Shown here in pieces: positions 24,139 to 35,518 of a stretch of 64,000 nt of DNA. This stretch comes from Melampsora larici-populina 98AG31. Taxonomy: Eukaryota; Basidiomycota; Pucciniomycetes; Pucciniales; Melampsoraceae. The stretch spans positions 380,502-444,501 of the forward strand of contig NW_006768821.1 of assembly GCF_000204055.1 (NCBI RefSeq), read 5' to 3'. The position numbers and the translations under genes were made by a program. Numbering within the stretch: position 1 is the first letter of the stretch; each line of letters starts with the position of its first letter. The notes under the pieces were generated by a model that saw nothing but the letters and a program-made list of their open reading frames with translations, was not told where the DNA came from and searched no databases.

Positions 24139-27030
24139 TCAGTTACAGAGTGCATTAACATCCAGGAAGGCCTTCTTGGGAATTGTGCGGTGTCCTCGGT
24201 AACGCTTGGCCATCTTCTCAGCCGCAGCACCAGTAAGACCAAGCCTACATAGAGATATTCACAAGTAAGACACAGAAAAGAAAGGCCACAAAAGGAAACA
24301 TAACTTACTGATACACAGAATGCTGTCGATCAATCTTACGAAAATATTTACGTATAGTGTCTAGCGGACATGTTTTACGAACTTTCTCAAACAAATCTTT
24401 TGCATCCTTGAAAGTTTTGCACATGAGTGAAGACTGGCGGAACTCTGGTGGGATAGTTTTTACTTAGCATTATTTTCACACATCAAAACAATCAAATTTG
24501 AAAGAGGACTCACGATCCTTGATATAAGACCAAAACAGCTCGATTGGATTGAGATCACAGTGAAATTTTGGTAAAAATAAACAGATGTGACCAGCCTCTT
24601 CAATCACCATCTGGAGAAGAGGCTTTTCATTCATGAAATCTGACTGTAAGCTGAGAATTCTGAACCAGCAGCAATCACTACTTTTGCAATCCAACCATGG
24701 TTTTACACCACATTCACGCTCAGACACAAAAAAACCACGAGCTTCTGCTTCCTGAATTTGGCGAACAGATGCTTTCTTAGCATCTTGGCTAACTGCCGAT
24801 GCTTTGCAGCCAGCACACTTGCCAAGGAGGGCTGGTTTATTCAAAGAAGAGACCCGATTTTCGTGATAATCCCAAAGGCCACGTTCCTGCAAGACCACTT
24901 TGATACCCTTGGGTTGACCACGAAGTTCAGGAATGTGGTGATCAAGTGGGAAAACCATTAGCTGTGTTTGTCCTTGAAGCTCGATAGGGATATTAGGATC
25001 ATTGGATGGAATTATGGTAGCTCAAAGGTGGGGTTGCTTCCCACCAGAGGATAGATTCATGGGTTGTACACGTAATGCAGTCGGTCCATATGCTTCGTGA
25101 GCTGAAGAGCAGTCGAAGACAAAGACTCCCTGACAGTCAGGATGCATCGCTTCGAAAATTGGCAGAGCCCGTGTTTTGATTTGAGATATCAACTGCTTCA
25201 TATCCCACCATGGATCACCGTTGGCTCCGGGATGTATGACCACTGCTGCATCACTAACACTTGGAAGTACTGGTTGATAGCCTTCGGATATCAAATCATT
25301 AACACGATCCCGATTAACGGTCAGCCGACCAGTAGTCTCGACAATGAAATCTGAGATGTGGATGAGCCGGCCTGAGTCTTTGGATCGAAATTCAGTCGTT
25401 CCAGGTAGAAGCCATGACAATCGAGGGCGCTCTTTGGCATGAACGGTGGACTCGTCATGATAAACAAAGACGGTCTCGCGGTTGTCTCCAAGGATCCCAG
25501 GGTCAACCCGAGCAGAGTATTCGAGATTATCTCCAAAGTACATCCGAGATCGCTTTCGTAGCTCAGCAAACTCGGCCAAGAATCGAGTTCGACTTTCGAC
25601 TACATCTGGACGTTCGTGGCCATCGAAATATATGGATTTCCAATACTCCTGAGGCCGATACCCGAGGCGATGCATCCAGCGATAGCTTGTTACCAATGAG
25701 ATCGATCTACCTGGATTAGTGATTGGTAGAGCTGTGCTATTGACGTAGTCCCAGAACCGACGTGGAGTGACCTTGACCAGAGAAAGTATCAGAAAATCAG
25801 TAAAAACTCCAAGATTGAATCGATAAGATCATCTTAAACACTACAACGGTCTCAATCAAATTAACTCACCTTGCCAGGTTTCTTCAAAGAAGACCAAGTG
25901 GTTATCGCACTAGCAAGTGCGTAGTTGTCCAACATCGAAGGATGTCTGGACCCGAAGCCTGATTGTGAGAAGATCACCAATCCAAAGTCAAGCAGGTGTT
26001 TAGCTTGCGCTCGGATCTTTCTTGCTCTCCCCACACCCGAAGAGAAGTTCATGTGATTGCTGGGAAGTTGACGAAGAGAAGCTTGTGCTGCAAGTACTGA
26101 AGCCTGAATGGTCGGCGATTTGGAATTTGCCAAAGAAAGCTCTCTGCGACGGTAATTAAACTCCCTGAGCTCGTCCAAGACTAGGTGAGGGATGTCCCGC
26201 TTTGGGTCTTTGCTGTGTTCTGCCTTGTATTTGATTTTTGCTCTTTGTATCTTGAGGTCGAGTGTAGTCCATTCATCCTCAATGGATTTCAAGTGTTGAT
26301 CCACCGACACTTTCTTGGAAGCTTGCTTCACCTCTCGATTCACTTGAACTTGCTGTACTGATGAAGCTATCCACTCGTTGTACTCCGAATCAACTTCATG
26401 GATTGTGTCGGTGGTCTCTAGCTTGTCCGGAAAATCTTCAGTATGATCAGATGCATGGTCTGTGACATCGCTGCAGTCGTCTGATTCAAGTTGCAACTCG
26501 ATGAGAGAATTTGATCCTGGATTGGCATCGGGGGTTGCTACTGATTCTTCAGATGTGATAGTATGAGACTCTTTTACAACCCAGTTATCCATAAAGCCAA
26601 TGTTTTTGCCAACCGCTTCGTGTGCCTTCCTTCGACGATTATGCTCAGTTTGTTTGGGAACGGGTTTAGAGATTAGGCGCTTGATGGTGGGGTTTGGATG
26701 AGGAATTGGCTTCTTGTAATTCTTGACGTTCCCAAATTTGTTCTTGCGCTTTCCAATGGCTGTTCTGGACGTGTCACGAGTGAGAAAGACTGGAAAGAGT
26801 TCCTGATTGAGTTCATCACCACATTCATTTTCATCTTCAGAGTCCGCTATTTGATTTTCAATAAATAACACAATTTCATTGTCAATTCTAAGTCTTTCAG
26901 CTTCATTTGCTCGGCGTGATTGTTGAGCTTTTTTGCGTCTTGAAATTGCCATTGGAGTGTTGATGAGCTCAGAGGATGATGGTTTCAGTAGCTTTGAAGA
27001 GAATTGGAAAGGCTTGGATTTGTCTGCCAA
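24139..27030 (-). pseudogene. Tc1/mariner-like DDE transposase, four exons, one in-frame stop
   Basis: Exons on the minus strand are 27030-25870, 25771-24514, 24444-24309 and 24244-24139; every junction is GT-AG and phases agree, giving an 886-residue frame. The catalytic triad is visible as YHDEST (D493), FVFDCSSAH (D607) and LNPIELFW (E798), within the order known from basidiomycete elements: VTPRRFWDYVN, YRPQEYWKSIYFDGHERPDV, ELRGQPKGIKVVLQERGLW, LFLPKFHCDLNPIELFW. The N-terminal 380 residues are charged and carry RRKKAQQSRRANEAERLR and other basic runs. TGA at 25022-25024 (after GGKQPHL) breaks the frame between D607 and E798, where a CGA arginine codon would fit. Everything else is intact, so this is a recently silenced copy. 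Confidence 0.93.
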
Positions 27031-27170
27031 GTGAGATTTTTTTCTATGTGAAGTGATTTTTTTCTTGTATTATAGCTCAAAGTGGTTGCTGAGGGTGTTC
27101 TTTCTACACAAAACCTTGAGAAAACATGTTCTGACCGGGCTACATTACATACATCTCAGCAAAAACTGCA

Positions 27171-27194
27171 CCCCTAACCCCTAACCCCTAACCC
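27171..27194 (-). repeat. Telomere-like repeats, right subterminal
   Basis: Three CCCCTAA units plus CCC on the + strand, the inverted counterpart of the repeats at 23683-23714. The G-rich strand again points inward from the transposon end. Confidence 0.9.
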
Positions 27195-27404
27195 AATAAT
27201 TTTTTTTGGGAAGTCCCAACATTTGGGACCGGTCCCGGCCCCGGGGCCACCCGAATCAAGGGGTAGCACAGAGTAGCCTTTAGCTACTGTACGTCCAAGA
27301 TCAAGGCCGGCGGTTCCTAAATTTAGAGTTTTGCTTTTTTTTGTCTGTACATTTTCTCTTGTTTCTTGGACAGTTTTCTTGTTCATGAGGATGGACCTTT
27401 CTAG

Positions 27405-27713
27405 GGTTTCCCGACTTAACTTTATAAATCTTGAGATCTGAAATCATACCTTATCGTCATACCTTATCGCCCTTACATAAATGCGGGACTTGAGCTCTTT
27501 TTCGAGAGGGTGTTGGAAGTGTTGAGGTTTCATGACGAGAAGTACCAGATACATACGTACGTCCAAGATCAAGGCCTGTGGTTCCCAAACTTAGACTTTC
27601 CCCTTGTTTTCTCTACATGCGCTTTTCAGTGCTTATCCACTTTTCTATGTATGCTTTTCATTTTCTCTTGTTTCTTGGACAGTTTCTTGATCATGAGGAT
27701 GGACCTTTCCAGA
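27405..27713 (+). repeat. Tandem duplication, copy 2, empty mariner target
   Basis: A 309-bp direct repeat of 23314-23456 plus 27292-27404. It begins GGTTTCCCGACTTAACTTTA and ends after GAGGATGGACCTTTCCAG. The TA at 27558-27559 is the unoccupied equivalent of the mariner target. Copy 2 has about 80 bp between the target and its right end that copy 1 lacks. Confidence 0.9.
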
Positions 27714-27994
27714 TCCGTCCCAATCATAGGTTGTATCCCTTTTACATATCACCCGTACCACTAATTGTAGTGGAACCAAATCCTGAGGCTGCAGCACTCA
27801 CGTGGGGGGCGTGGGTTTTTGTTTTGGGGCGCGCCAGAGCGCGCCTTTTTAATTTTCAAGGCGCGCACCCTTAGTGGGGGCGTGGAGGCGCGCCTTTTGG
27901 GTTAAATTTTTTTTTTTCCCAAAAAGTTGATAGTATAGTCTTTTATTTTGTTTGTCAGTAGTAAATTCAAAGAGAATCAGGTGTGGGATTCGGT

Positions 27995-28262
27995 TCTGAT
28001 AAGAACGAGATCAGACTTCAGTCACTTGGAAAAGGACTGATGGATGATCGAGAGAAAACCACAATCTAAGAAGGAAGAGATTTCGGAAAACAATAATTGA
28101 GTTCGATTTCATGAGAGAACTAAATTAGACAATAACTATTACTAACACCTGATAAGAACAAGATCAGACTTCAGTCACTTGGAAAAGGACTGATGGATGA
28201 TCGAGAGAAAACCACAATCTAAGAAGGAAGAGATTGCGGAAAACAATAATTGAGTTCGATGA
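27995..28262 (+). repeat. Direct repeat of about 110 bp inside the hAT element
   Basis: Two near-identical copies, about 27995-28109 and 28152-28262, both containing AGATCAGACTTCAGTCACTT, GGACTGATGGATGATCGAGA and GGAAAACAATAATTGAGTTC. Confidence 0.92.
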
Positions 28263-28553
28263 AGAAAAAGGAAAGACAATGATTGAGAAAAGAATTGTCT
28301 ATATAACTGATTCATCGAAAACAACTTGTCGCGTCATGATGTTAGAAAGAAAGATGATCTATAATGCGTATAAGAAGATACGCGTCCTGCCATGATGAAG
28401 ACGTCGCTACGCGACTCTCAATTAATTCCTATACTGTAGATACAGGTTAATCAAACAAACAAATCATCTTTGTCCCAATCCTCATCTTCAGGAGAAGAAT
28501 CAGATACATTAACCATATTCATATCACCTTCATGATCCATATCTTTTTCATTT

Positions 28554-30648
28554 TTAAATAAATTCTAATTCATCTAATTGAGTATTATTGGGGTCTTCAT
28601 TGTCTTCAAAATGAATACCATCCTCAAATTCTTGAAGTTGATCTAAATTTTCAAACTGTACATTTAGGACATTGAGATCCTTATCGGGTTTGTTAACAGG
28701 TGTGTTTTTCAATGAAGAATCAGGGAGTTGTTTCGGGTTCTCAGATTGCAGATTCAGATCAATCTGAGACATCATCTTCAGTGTGGTGACATTCATACGC
28801 GGGCGTGACTTTGTTTTCTGAGCGGACATCCCAGGAAACAAACTTTCAACCCCAGCAGCGTGAGCTATGATCTCAAGAGCTTGACAGCAAAAGTCTTGAG
28901 ATCATGGGTGTTTGGAGTATTGGGTATTCTTAACCAGCAGTCTATTGCCGATGATGCTGCAGAGCGATCATCATCAGTCTTAATTCAATCACCTAAGTCA
29001 TGTAAAGTAAAGAGCCTCACATTTAGACGCCATTCATAATGGGCCCTCTGAGTTGTAGTAGCGTAAGACCTGGTCGAGCAAATTCTTGCATTTGTTTTTG
29101 CTGTATCTCCATTTCTTAGCAATCTTGACAATTTGGCGAGTCATGTATTCAAGATCAAACTTGCGAGATGCAGTGATTTTGCAACAGATGGGTGTAAGAA
29201 ACAAGCCAACAATATAGGCTGGTTCTTTGAAAACCTGGATTTGTTTGTTGATGGTAGCAATGCAATGAGATAGGAAAGGTGAGTATCCAATCCCAACACA
29301 CATCTCCTTGAGCTTTATATAAATATTGATGACCTCTTTCCACACCTCACCAACTGTAGTATTGGCATGCTCTAGGGCCACAATGGCATCAACAACTGGT
29401 TGTAGTACTTGCACCAACACATTGTTCAAAGCAAAGTGATGTTGATTGACGACGAGTTTGCAGATGTTTTTCTTGATGGCAGGACTGTCAATCGATCGAT
29501 CTTCAGCGGTTTTGACACATTTATCAAACCCCAGCTTGTGTGATTGAACACCCAAGCAAAATTTAGCAAAGGAAAACCATTGGGTCTCGGTGAACGTTTT
29601 AAGTCCATGTGAGATGCCTTCTTTTTGCCGCCAACTCTCCAAGAAGCTCATCCAGTAATGCGCTTTAGTAAAGAAATTGACAAGTTCTTTATTGTTTGAT
29701 ACTACTTCTTTCATTGTTGGATGAGCCAAGATATCTTTGGTAATCAAGTTGAGCACATGTAAACAGCAAGGTAATGTGGAAATGGCCGGAAACTCTTGAG
29801 AAACAATTTTCTGGTAGGATTTGAAACATAGAAAAATGTCAACAGATTTTTAGGAACTCAGGATGAGGTTGTACTGGACTACTTACACGAAACTTGACCA
29901 TCACAGAGGGAGAATCAAAGACTACAGCACTGATCTGATCCCATTGAAGGCCTTGAGATTTAAGAGTGTCCTTCAATGCATCAAACATATTTTCTGCTGT
30001 ATGACAAAGTTGATTAAGGTCCAGTACATCAATGAAGTGCTTGAGTTCAGTGCCACGTAAAACAAGAACTGCGTATATACTGTTCTTAGATACGTCGGTC
30101 CAGCCATCTAATGAGATTGTTAAGTTCGATTGAGTCTTTAATTTTTCCTCAACCACAATTTTGTGTTTAGCATGTAAAAGAGGGAGAGTTTTTTCCATCA
30201 AATAATATCGGGTTGGCGGCTTGAATGGACAGACAGCTAACATTTGTTGATAATTCATGAAATACCTGTTATGAAGAAATCTAAACGCTACTTTGCTTGT
30301 GATGAGGGCTTTGAGAATCTCTTCATCGAGCTTAGCAATCTTATCAGATGAATAGGGCATGAAGAATTTCTTTATACCAAAGTTGTGGACAATTTTATCA
30401 TCTGGAACGAGGGCGACTTCCTTCGTAGCAGTTGCAGAGATAGAGTGTGGTAGAGTAGAAACACCGTTTGCCGCATTATCCTCGGAGATCATCAACTGTT
30501 TTTATTCAGATTTTTGTGAGACTGAGATTGATTTACATTCATTTATGATATGCTTGGCCAATTTGCTTGGTTTTCCATCCATCTCCTCCTGGCAGTGTTG
30601 GCATTGGGCAAGGCGACGGTGTTTGGAGCTGTCCTGATCATTTGACAT
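28554..30648 (-). pseudogene. hAT transposase with BED finger, degenerate
   Basis: Begins at ATG 30648 with a BED-type finger C16-x2-C19-x13-H33-x4-C38. TAA at 30502-30504 follows at codon 49. The frame then continues as a DUF659/hAT core (NLTISLDGWTDVSKNSIYAV) to 29887, is joined by a GT-AG intron (29811-29886) to KIVSQEFPAISTLPCCLHVLNL, and runs to a stop at 29034. The C-terminal dimerisation region reappears in another frame as EIIAHAAGVESLFPGM and continues to 28554. The early stop and the frame change near 28850-29034 indicate an inactive gene, although an unrecognised intron could explain the second break. Confidence 0.82.
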
Positions 30649-30941
30649 GTGGAATCCGGTCCATCACTTACCAAACACAGAAGTTGGTGGAACCCAGTTG
30701 GGTTTTTCTTTCTTGTTGACTTTAGGCATATCTTGATGATGTATGCGTGTAAAGTTTAAATTTGGCTTTCAGATGGAGTGAAGCAGGAAGTCTTGAGGTG
30801 GCTTGTAGGAAGCCACCTTTCTTTACGAGACCCATTATAGCCTACTTATGTTGCTAGGGCGCGCCACCCCCAGATTCAGCCTGAGCGGGCGCTCCCCAAG
30901 GGCGCACTTTTCACGCCACACCCACCACGTGATGCAGCACC

Positions 30942-31263
30942 CACCGCGAAACTGTGTATTGTTTGACTACAAGTCAAATCGAGGGAGTAAGTTAAAGCAA
31001 CTCTTAGTCGAAATTTATTTGACTCAAATACCCGTGTTCTCAGCTGCTCTCCAATATCACTTGAGATTTGGCCCCATACAGGCCCATACTTCACCAAGAA
31101 ATGTTTCAAAAATCAAGACCCCAAATCGGCTCAATCCCGTCTAAGAAGCCCTACGGTACCACAGGATCTGAGAGCAGCTGAGAACACGGGTATTCAACTA
31201 AGAGTCGCTTTAACTTACTCCCTCGATTCGACTTGTAGTCAAACAATACACAGTTCCATGGTG
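30942..31263. repeat. Short inverted repeat made of two KDZ ends
   Basis: The outer KDZ end occurs again, inverted, at about 31160-31263 (CACCATGGAACTGTGTATTG on the minus strand). The 322-bp unit therefore looks like a MITE with arms of about 100 bp, either inserted at or derived from the KDZ terminus. Confidence 0.75.
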
Positions 31264-31499
31264 CGTTCATCAATTTGAGAAGGCCCTCAAACACTTGTTC
31301 ACCTCTATCAAAAGTTGACTTTTATCTGAAAAGTGCATAATTATTCCAAGCTCAAATTCGCGTTTCATGCTCCTTGAATGCATATTCAAAAATCAATGTC
31401 CATTCAATGCATTTTCTAGTTCTTTGAGAAAGCTGAAAAGCTAAAGCGTCCGGAAATCGTTCTTTTTGCAGATACTAAGAGAACTTTTCTTGTGGTAAA

Positions 31500-32190
31500 T
31501 GTCTTATTGTTGTACCGGGTTTTTTGCCAACCAGGTTTGGTTTGAGACCGGATAATGATAAAAAAAAAGTCATAAATGAACAAGAGTTCAGAACCTATCA
31601 CAGGTTTATAAGATGATCCTTTAGGGGATTGTGTGTTCTATGAAATATAATGGTATTACCTTTGCTAGAAAGGTTGACACCTTGGGACCATTTCTTTTTA
31701 TTTTTTTTAGCTGCGCGCGCAGCACCGCGCCGCAACTGTCTCTGGAGTCATTTGAAAATTGAAATCAGGCAGCAGGGACATTCGTCACCTTTGTCACCGC
31801 TCTTGTTTCCTGCAATCAACACCTCAATCAAGACATTCCAACAAGCATTGTTATATCAACTCTATCCCCAATCATGCAAGATGTTCCAACAAGCTTTATT
31901 ACATCAAATCTATGACCAATGTGGATGTAAACTTTTTGAGTGGATTAGAGACTGATTGATCTTGAATATCATTAATGCCATCAAGTTCTCATCTTGCTTC
32001 TTCAAGATGCTCGAGTTTGAAATTGTATAGATGTGATGTGGTTTGTATGCATGCGCGACTGATTTTCTGTTGAAATTTTCTCATCTTTTTGTTATCTCCT
32101 CTTATTATAGTGAACAATCCTTTGGAATTGATTACTTGATTGGAATTGATCACTTGCTTTTAATCAAGAAAATTATGAGACAACTAGAGG
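31500..32190 (-). repeat. Family R repeat, copy 2, nested in KDZ
   Basis: Matches 19180-19860 in inverted orientation, including ATTACCTTTGCTAGAAAGGT, TGATTACTTGATTGGAATTG and a partial GGTTTGAGACCGG MITE end near 31540. No gene. Confidence 0.8.
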
Positions 32191-33435
32191 ATCTTGGTCA
32201 GGAGTACTGTGTTCCTGAAGGCGACAAAGATGAGTTGATAAAGACACATGCAAATTGATTGACCATCACATCACTCTTCTAACTTCCCACCCTATTTGGC
32301 GGATCTCTTCGTTGGCTCGATCATAGTATGCGACCTGGCGCATTCCGTACTGTGTGTTAGAATTGACTGCCCAAGGGTTGCAGCTGTTGGTAAAGAGTCC
32401 ATTGGTCCAGAAAGAGTGATCAAAGTCGATTTTGAGAAGGTCAGGGTAGGAGATGCTTGCCGGCTGGGATCAATGTGGAGAAGTGGTGAAATATGATGCT
32501 ACCAGCTTCTGATAGATCTCGAGTTTAGTCTTCAACTTCACAGCCTGGTCGCGGAGTGACTTAAGTAGGTGAGTCTTGTTGTTGTAACCTGTGCATGCGT
32601 GAAACCAAAAGGATTAGCTGGAAAGGGGAATAATACAAAAGTAAATCACTTATCAATGCTCGAATTATTCCCATTGTGTCGGCTAACATCCAGTGGGCGT
32701 TTCTGCTCACAAATAGCAACAAACTGATTACAAACTTCCTGCTTTGCATACCATATTTTCAATATCTGATCTTGTTATTGTGCTGCAGGCCCAAAGAATG
32801 CAGGTCAGAATAGTAATAACTTGCGGTCTGAGATAGACAAAAAGGTATTACCATTGAGATTGTTCAAAATAGCTTCAGAGCCTATCTTTGAACGTTGTTT
32901 TTCAATCTTCTTCTTGATTGTAGCGTGTTCATTGAGCCTTGAAATCGCTTCATTGACATCAGCCGCATCTCAATCCCTTAAAATCATCCATTGAAAGGTA
33001 AGATTGCTTTGTTTGAATCTTTAAAAATAATTTAACATATTTTACCAAATTTCTTGAGCCATCTCTTCTAAGCATAGTAATTGACCAAGTTCAATTTTTT
33101 GCTCTTCTTGTATATGGCATCTCTTGTTGTGAGAGTTGCGCTCAACAATCCATTGACCTCACAGAAACTTGTAAGTACAGTGTATGGTGGGGAATAACGA
33201 GCTTCTCTCTTTGGATAATTTCAAAAGGGAACTCTGAGTGTCATGTAATATAGTATGAGCATTACGTAGTTGGCCTAAAAGCCAGTCACCTAGATCAAAT
33301 CACAATCAGTGTGATTGATCCAGTTAATCAATCACACTCAAATCTGCATACCTGTTGATTTCAAATTGATTTCCATAAAAAAGTCTGCCCGCCAATTTAT
33401 GTTGAGGAGCCGATGAAGTTGAGTCAATACACCAT

Positions 33436-35158
33436 TCACCGCCACCAGTAATGATAAAAATGACCAGAACCGCTTGAGTCCTTCACCATCTGACAATCCC
33501 CAAAAAGCATTGGAGCATGTGTTGTAGAGTACTTGACATGCCCAGTTATGTACGTAAGCGTGAAAAACGGAAGTCCCAAATTTGAGTCAATCTGCAATAC
33601 CCTCAAAGAAGTTTCTCTTTGAAATGATAACATGAGATTAGTATTAAGATTGAAAGTTTGGTACAGTATAAACCTACTTGCCTTTTTTATATGCGCTTCA
33701 AGCTGACAACCAATGTCATATAGAACTGCTACCTTGATATCTGGCAGATCCGCCAACAATTGCTCAGGAATACTCAACGGATAATAAAGCCTGTCAACAA
33801 GTATCGGACATCAACGTTGAGGTATTGGAATATCTCAAGTTAAGATTAAGATACATCACTTACTTTTCACCCGTTTCTTAGATATTGGCTAACTTCAAGG
33901 GCACATTGTGTCGGCAAGTACATCCAAACAGACTGGTATAATCACTTCTTTTCCATGAGGTCGAGTTCCTCACATTGTTTGCTGCGGTGTGAGAGTCAGA
34001 GCACGGATTCTAAATCAAAATCGAGTTAGCCATAAGTTCTGATGTAAGGTGGAGTTGTATGAAACATACCTCGATGTCCTTGGCTTGGGCTTTGGTTGAT
34101 TTTTGATGAATTTCGTGCTTTGTCATAAGAGAGGGTTTGATGAATACCTACGGATACTTGTCTTTGGTGGGATTATCTTCACTTGATTTGGTGTAGTGCC
34201 TATGTTGAAAATTTCCATCTAAAGAAACAATAACATGTGGTTCTTCAGCTGAACATTGTTCATGGATTGTTGGACCAAAACATCGGGCACAGCAATCAGC
34301 TAATAATTGAGCATTTGAAAGCTTGAGGCCTTCCTTATAATTTTTCTTCACACAGAGCAAGATGGTTTGATACATGTTGACCAAATCAGAGAATTGCCTT
34401 TGGAGATCACGTTCATGGATGAGTGATCTGTATCAATAAGATTGAGGTTTCAAGTTAGTTTGGCTTTGTAGATTGAGAGACGATGTCAATCCATTGATGA
34501 ATCCAGTACTTGAAATCACTGTTGTACTCCAAAGTTGATGGTGAAATTGAAGGAGCCGTACTGAGAATGCTGTCCGTGGAGTTTGAGGCAAGCTTGCGAT
34601 ATATCCAAAGTGTAAAAGTTGTACAGGCTTGGGCATACACTCACAGAAGAGGATTTGATGCTTGCTATGAAGTCCTAAGACATCAATAAGGTCAACTGCT
34701 TGGATCGTGAGTTTAGAATTCAAGCATTGCCAGTTGATGTCCACATCAAGGTATGAGACTTGAGAAGTCCAGTTTTTTGTTTTGTATTGAAGTTCAAGGT
34801 ATGTAGCAGTCATCTGAAATTCAATTGCTTTCCAGTGAAGTTTGAGATTTCTTCAAGCCTCTGCATTCCACCAACCACAACTTTCTTGAGCAAAAACATG
34901 GGCGGCATCAGGGATCTGAGAAGCAGGAGCTTCTGGTTTGTCAGGGAAAGGTATAAAGTTATTTAAATCGAGTTCATCTGGTGATTTGTCGGGATTTTCA
35001 TTTGAAGCTGGAATAGGATTAGTGGTGATGCCGAGAGAAGCGGAGATTGATTGAGCTTTTTGACGAGTAATCCTAGGGGGGGTAGCAGCTTTTTGTTTCC
35101 GTTTTGACCTGAAACCCATATCACCTAGAAAGTTTTTTGGTTTATTCCTGTGTCCCAT
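33436..35158 (-). pseudogene. KDZ transposase remnant with CxC1-like region
   Basis: The start is taken at ATG 35158 (MGHRNKPKNFLGDMGFRSKR), the usual beginning of rust KDZ proteins; the frame upstream runs into the terminal repeat. It is followed by YLELQYKTKNW, a cysteine-containing CxC1-like part (FCECMPKPVQLLHFGYIASL and STTVISSTGFINGL), then CARCFGP, VIVSLDGNFQHRHY and, further on, VLYDIGCQLEAHI. These match the order of KDZ transposases. The frame is broken by TGA at 34853-34855, TGA at 34433-34435, TAG at 34148-34150 and several more stops between 34148 and 33777. The last recognisable part ends at 33436; 32200-33430 has only unassigned remnants. Not functional. Confidence 0.85.
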
Positions 35159-35518
35159 ATTGGTGAGGTGTAGTATTTGAGAGTTCAACAATGAAATAGG
35201 AGAACTTGAAGGGGGAAGGGGTATTGGAAGAGCTGAACAGTGAACTTGGGTGAACGCACCTTGAGCCATGATTAGGTCACAGCCTGTGGTACCGTAGTGC
35301 TTCTTAGACGGGATTGAGCCGATTTGGGGTCTTGATTTTTGAAACATTTCTTGGTGAAGTATGGGCCTGTATGGGGCCAAATCTCAAGTGATATTGGAGA
35401 GCAGCTGAGAACACGGGTATTTGACTAAGGGTTGCTTTAACTTACTCCCTCAATTTGACTTGTAGTTAAACAATACACAGTTCCGCGGTGCTCTCTGTCT
35501 CTCTTTCTTTCTCAGTGA

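Larger units (their letters stand above)
23457..27289. mobile_element. Tc1/mariner-superfamily transposon, full length, TSD TA
   Basis: The 3833-bp element has terminal inverted repeats starting CAGTAGCTAAAGGCTACTCT; the two 27-bp ends differ at one position. TA flanks both sides (23455-23456 and 27290-27291). The empty target is visible at 27558-27559 in the second tandem copy, where GATACATACG-TA-CGTCCAAGAT is continuous. It carries one multi-exon transposase gene on the minus strand, and telomere-like G-rich repeats near both ends in inverted arrangement. Confidence 0.96.
27798..30932. mobile_element. hAT transposon, TSD TGCAGCAC
   Basis: The 3135-bp element has ends TCACGTGGGGGGCGTGG and, inverted, TCACGTGGTGGGTGTGG. 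TGCAGCAC is present on both flanks (27790-27797 and 30933-30940), a perfect 8-bp duplication as expected for hAT. It carries a degenerate hAT transposase on the minus strand. GC-rich GGCGCGCC-type blocks lie inside both ends (27825-27895 and 30855-30910). Confidence 0.93.
30942..35490. mobile_element. KDZ-type transposon with about 215-bp terminal inverted repeats
   Basis: Left arm about 30942-31157 and right arm about 35277-35490 are near-identical when inverted, starting CACCGCG(A/G)AACTGTGTATTG and including CCCGTGTTCTCAGCTGCTCT and GAGATTTGGCCCCATACAGG. The left arm has a small extra insertion (about 16 nt). A decayed KDZ transposase lies inside on the minus strand and a family-R repeat is nested at 31500-32190. 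I see no target duplication; the left end sits one base from the hAT target duplication. Confidence 0.82.
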
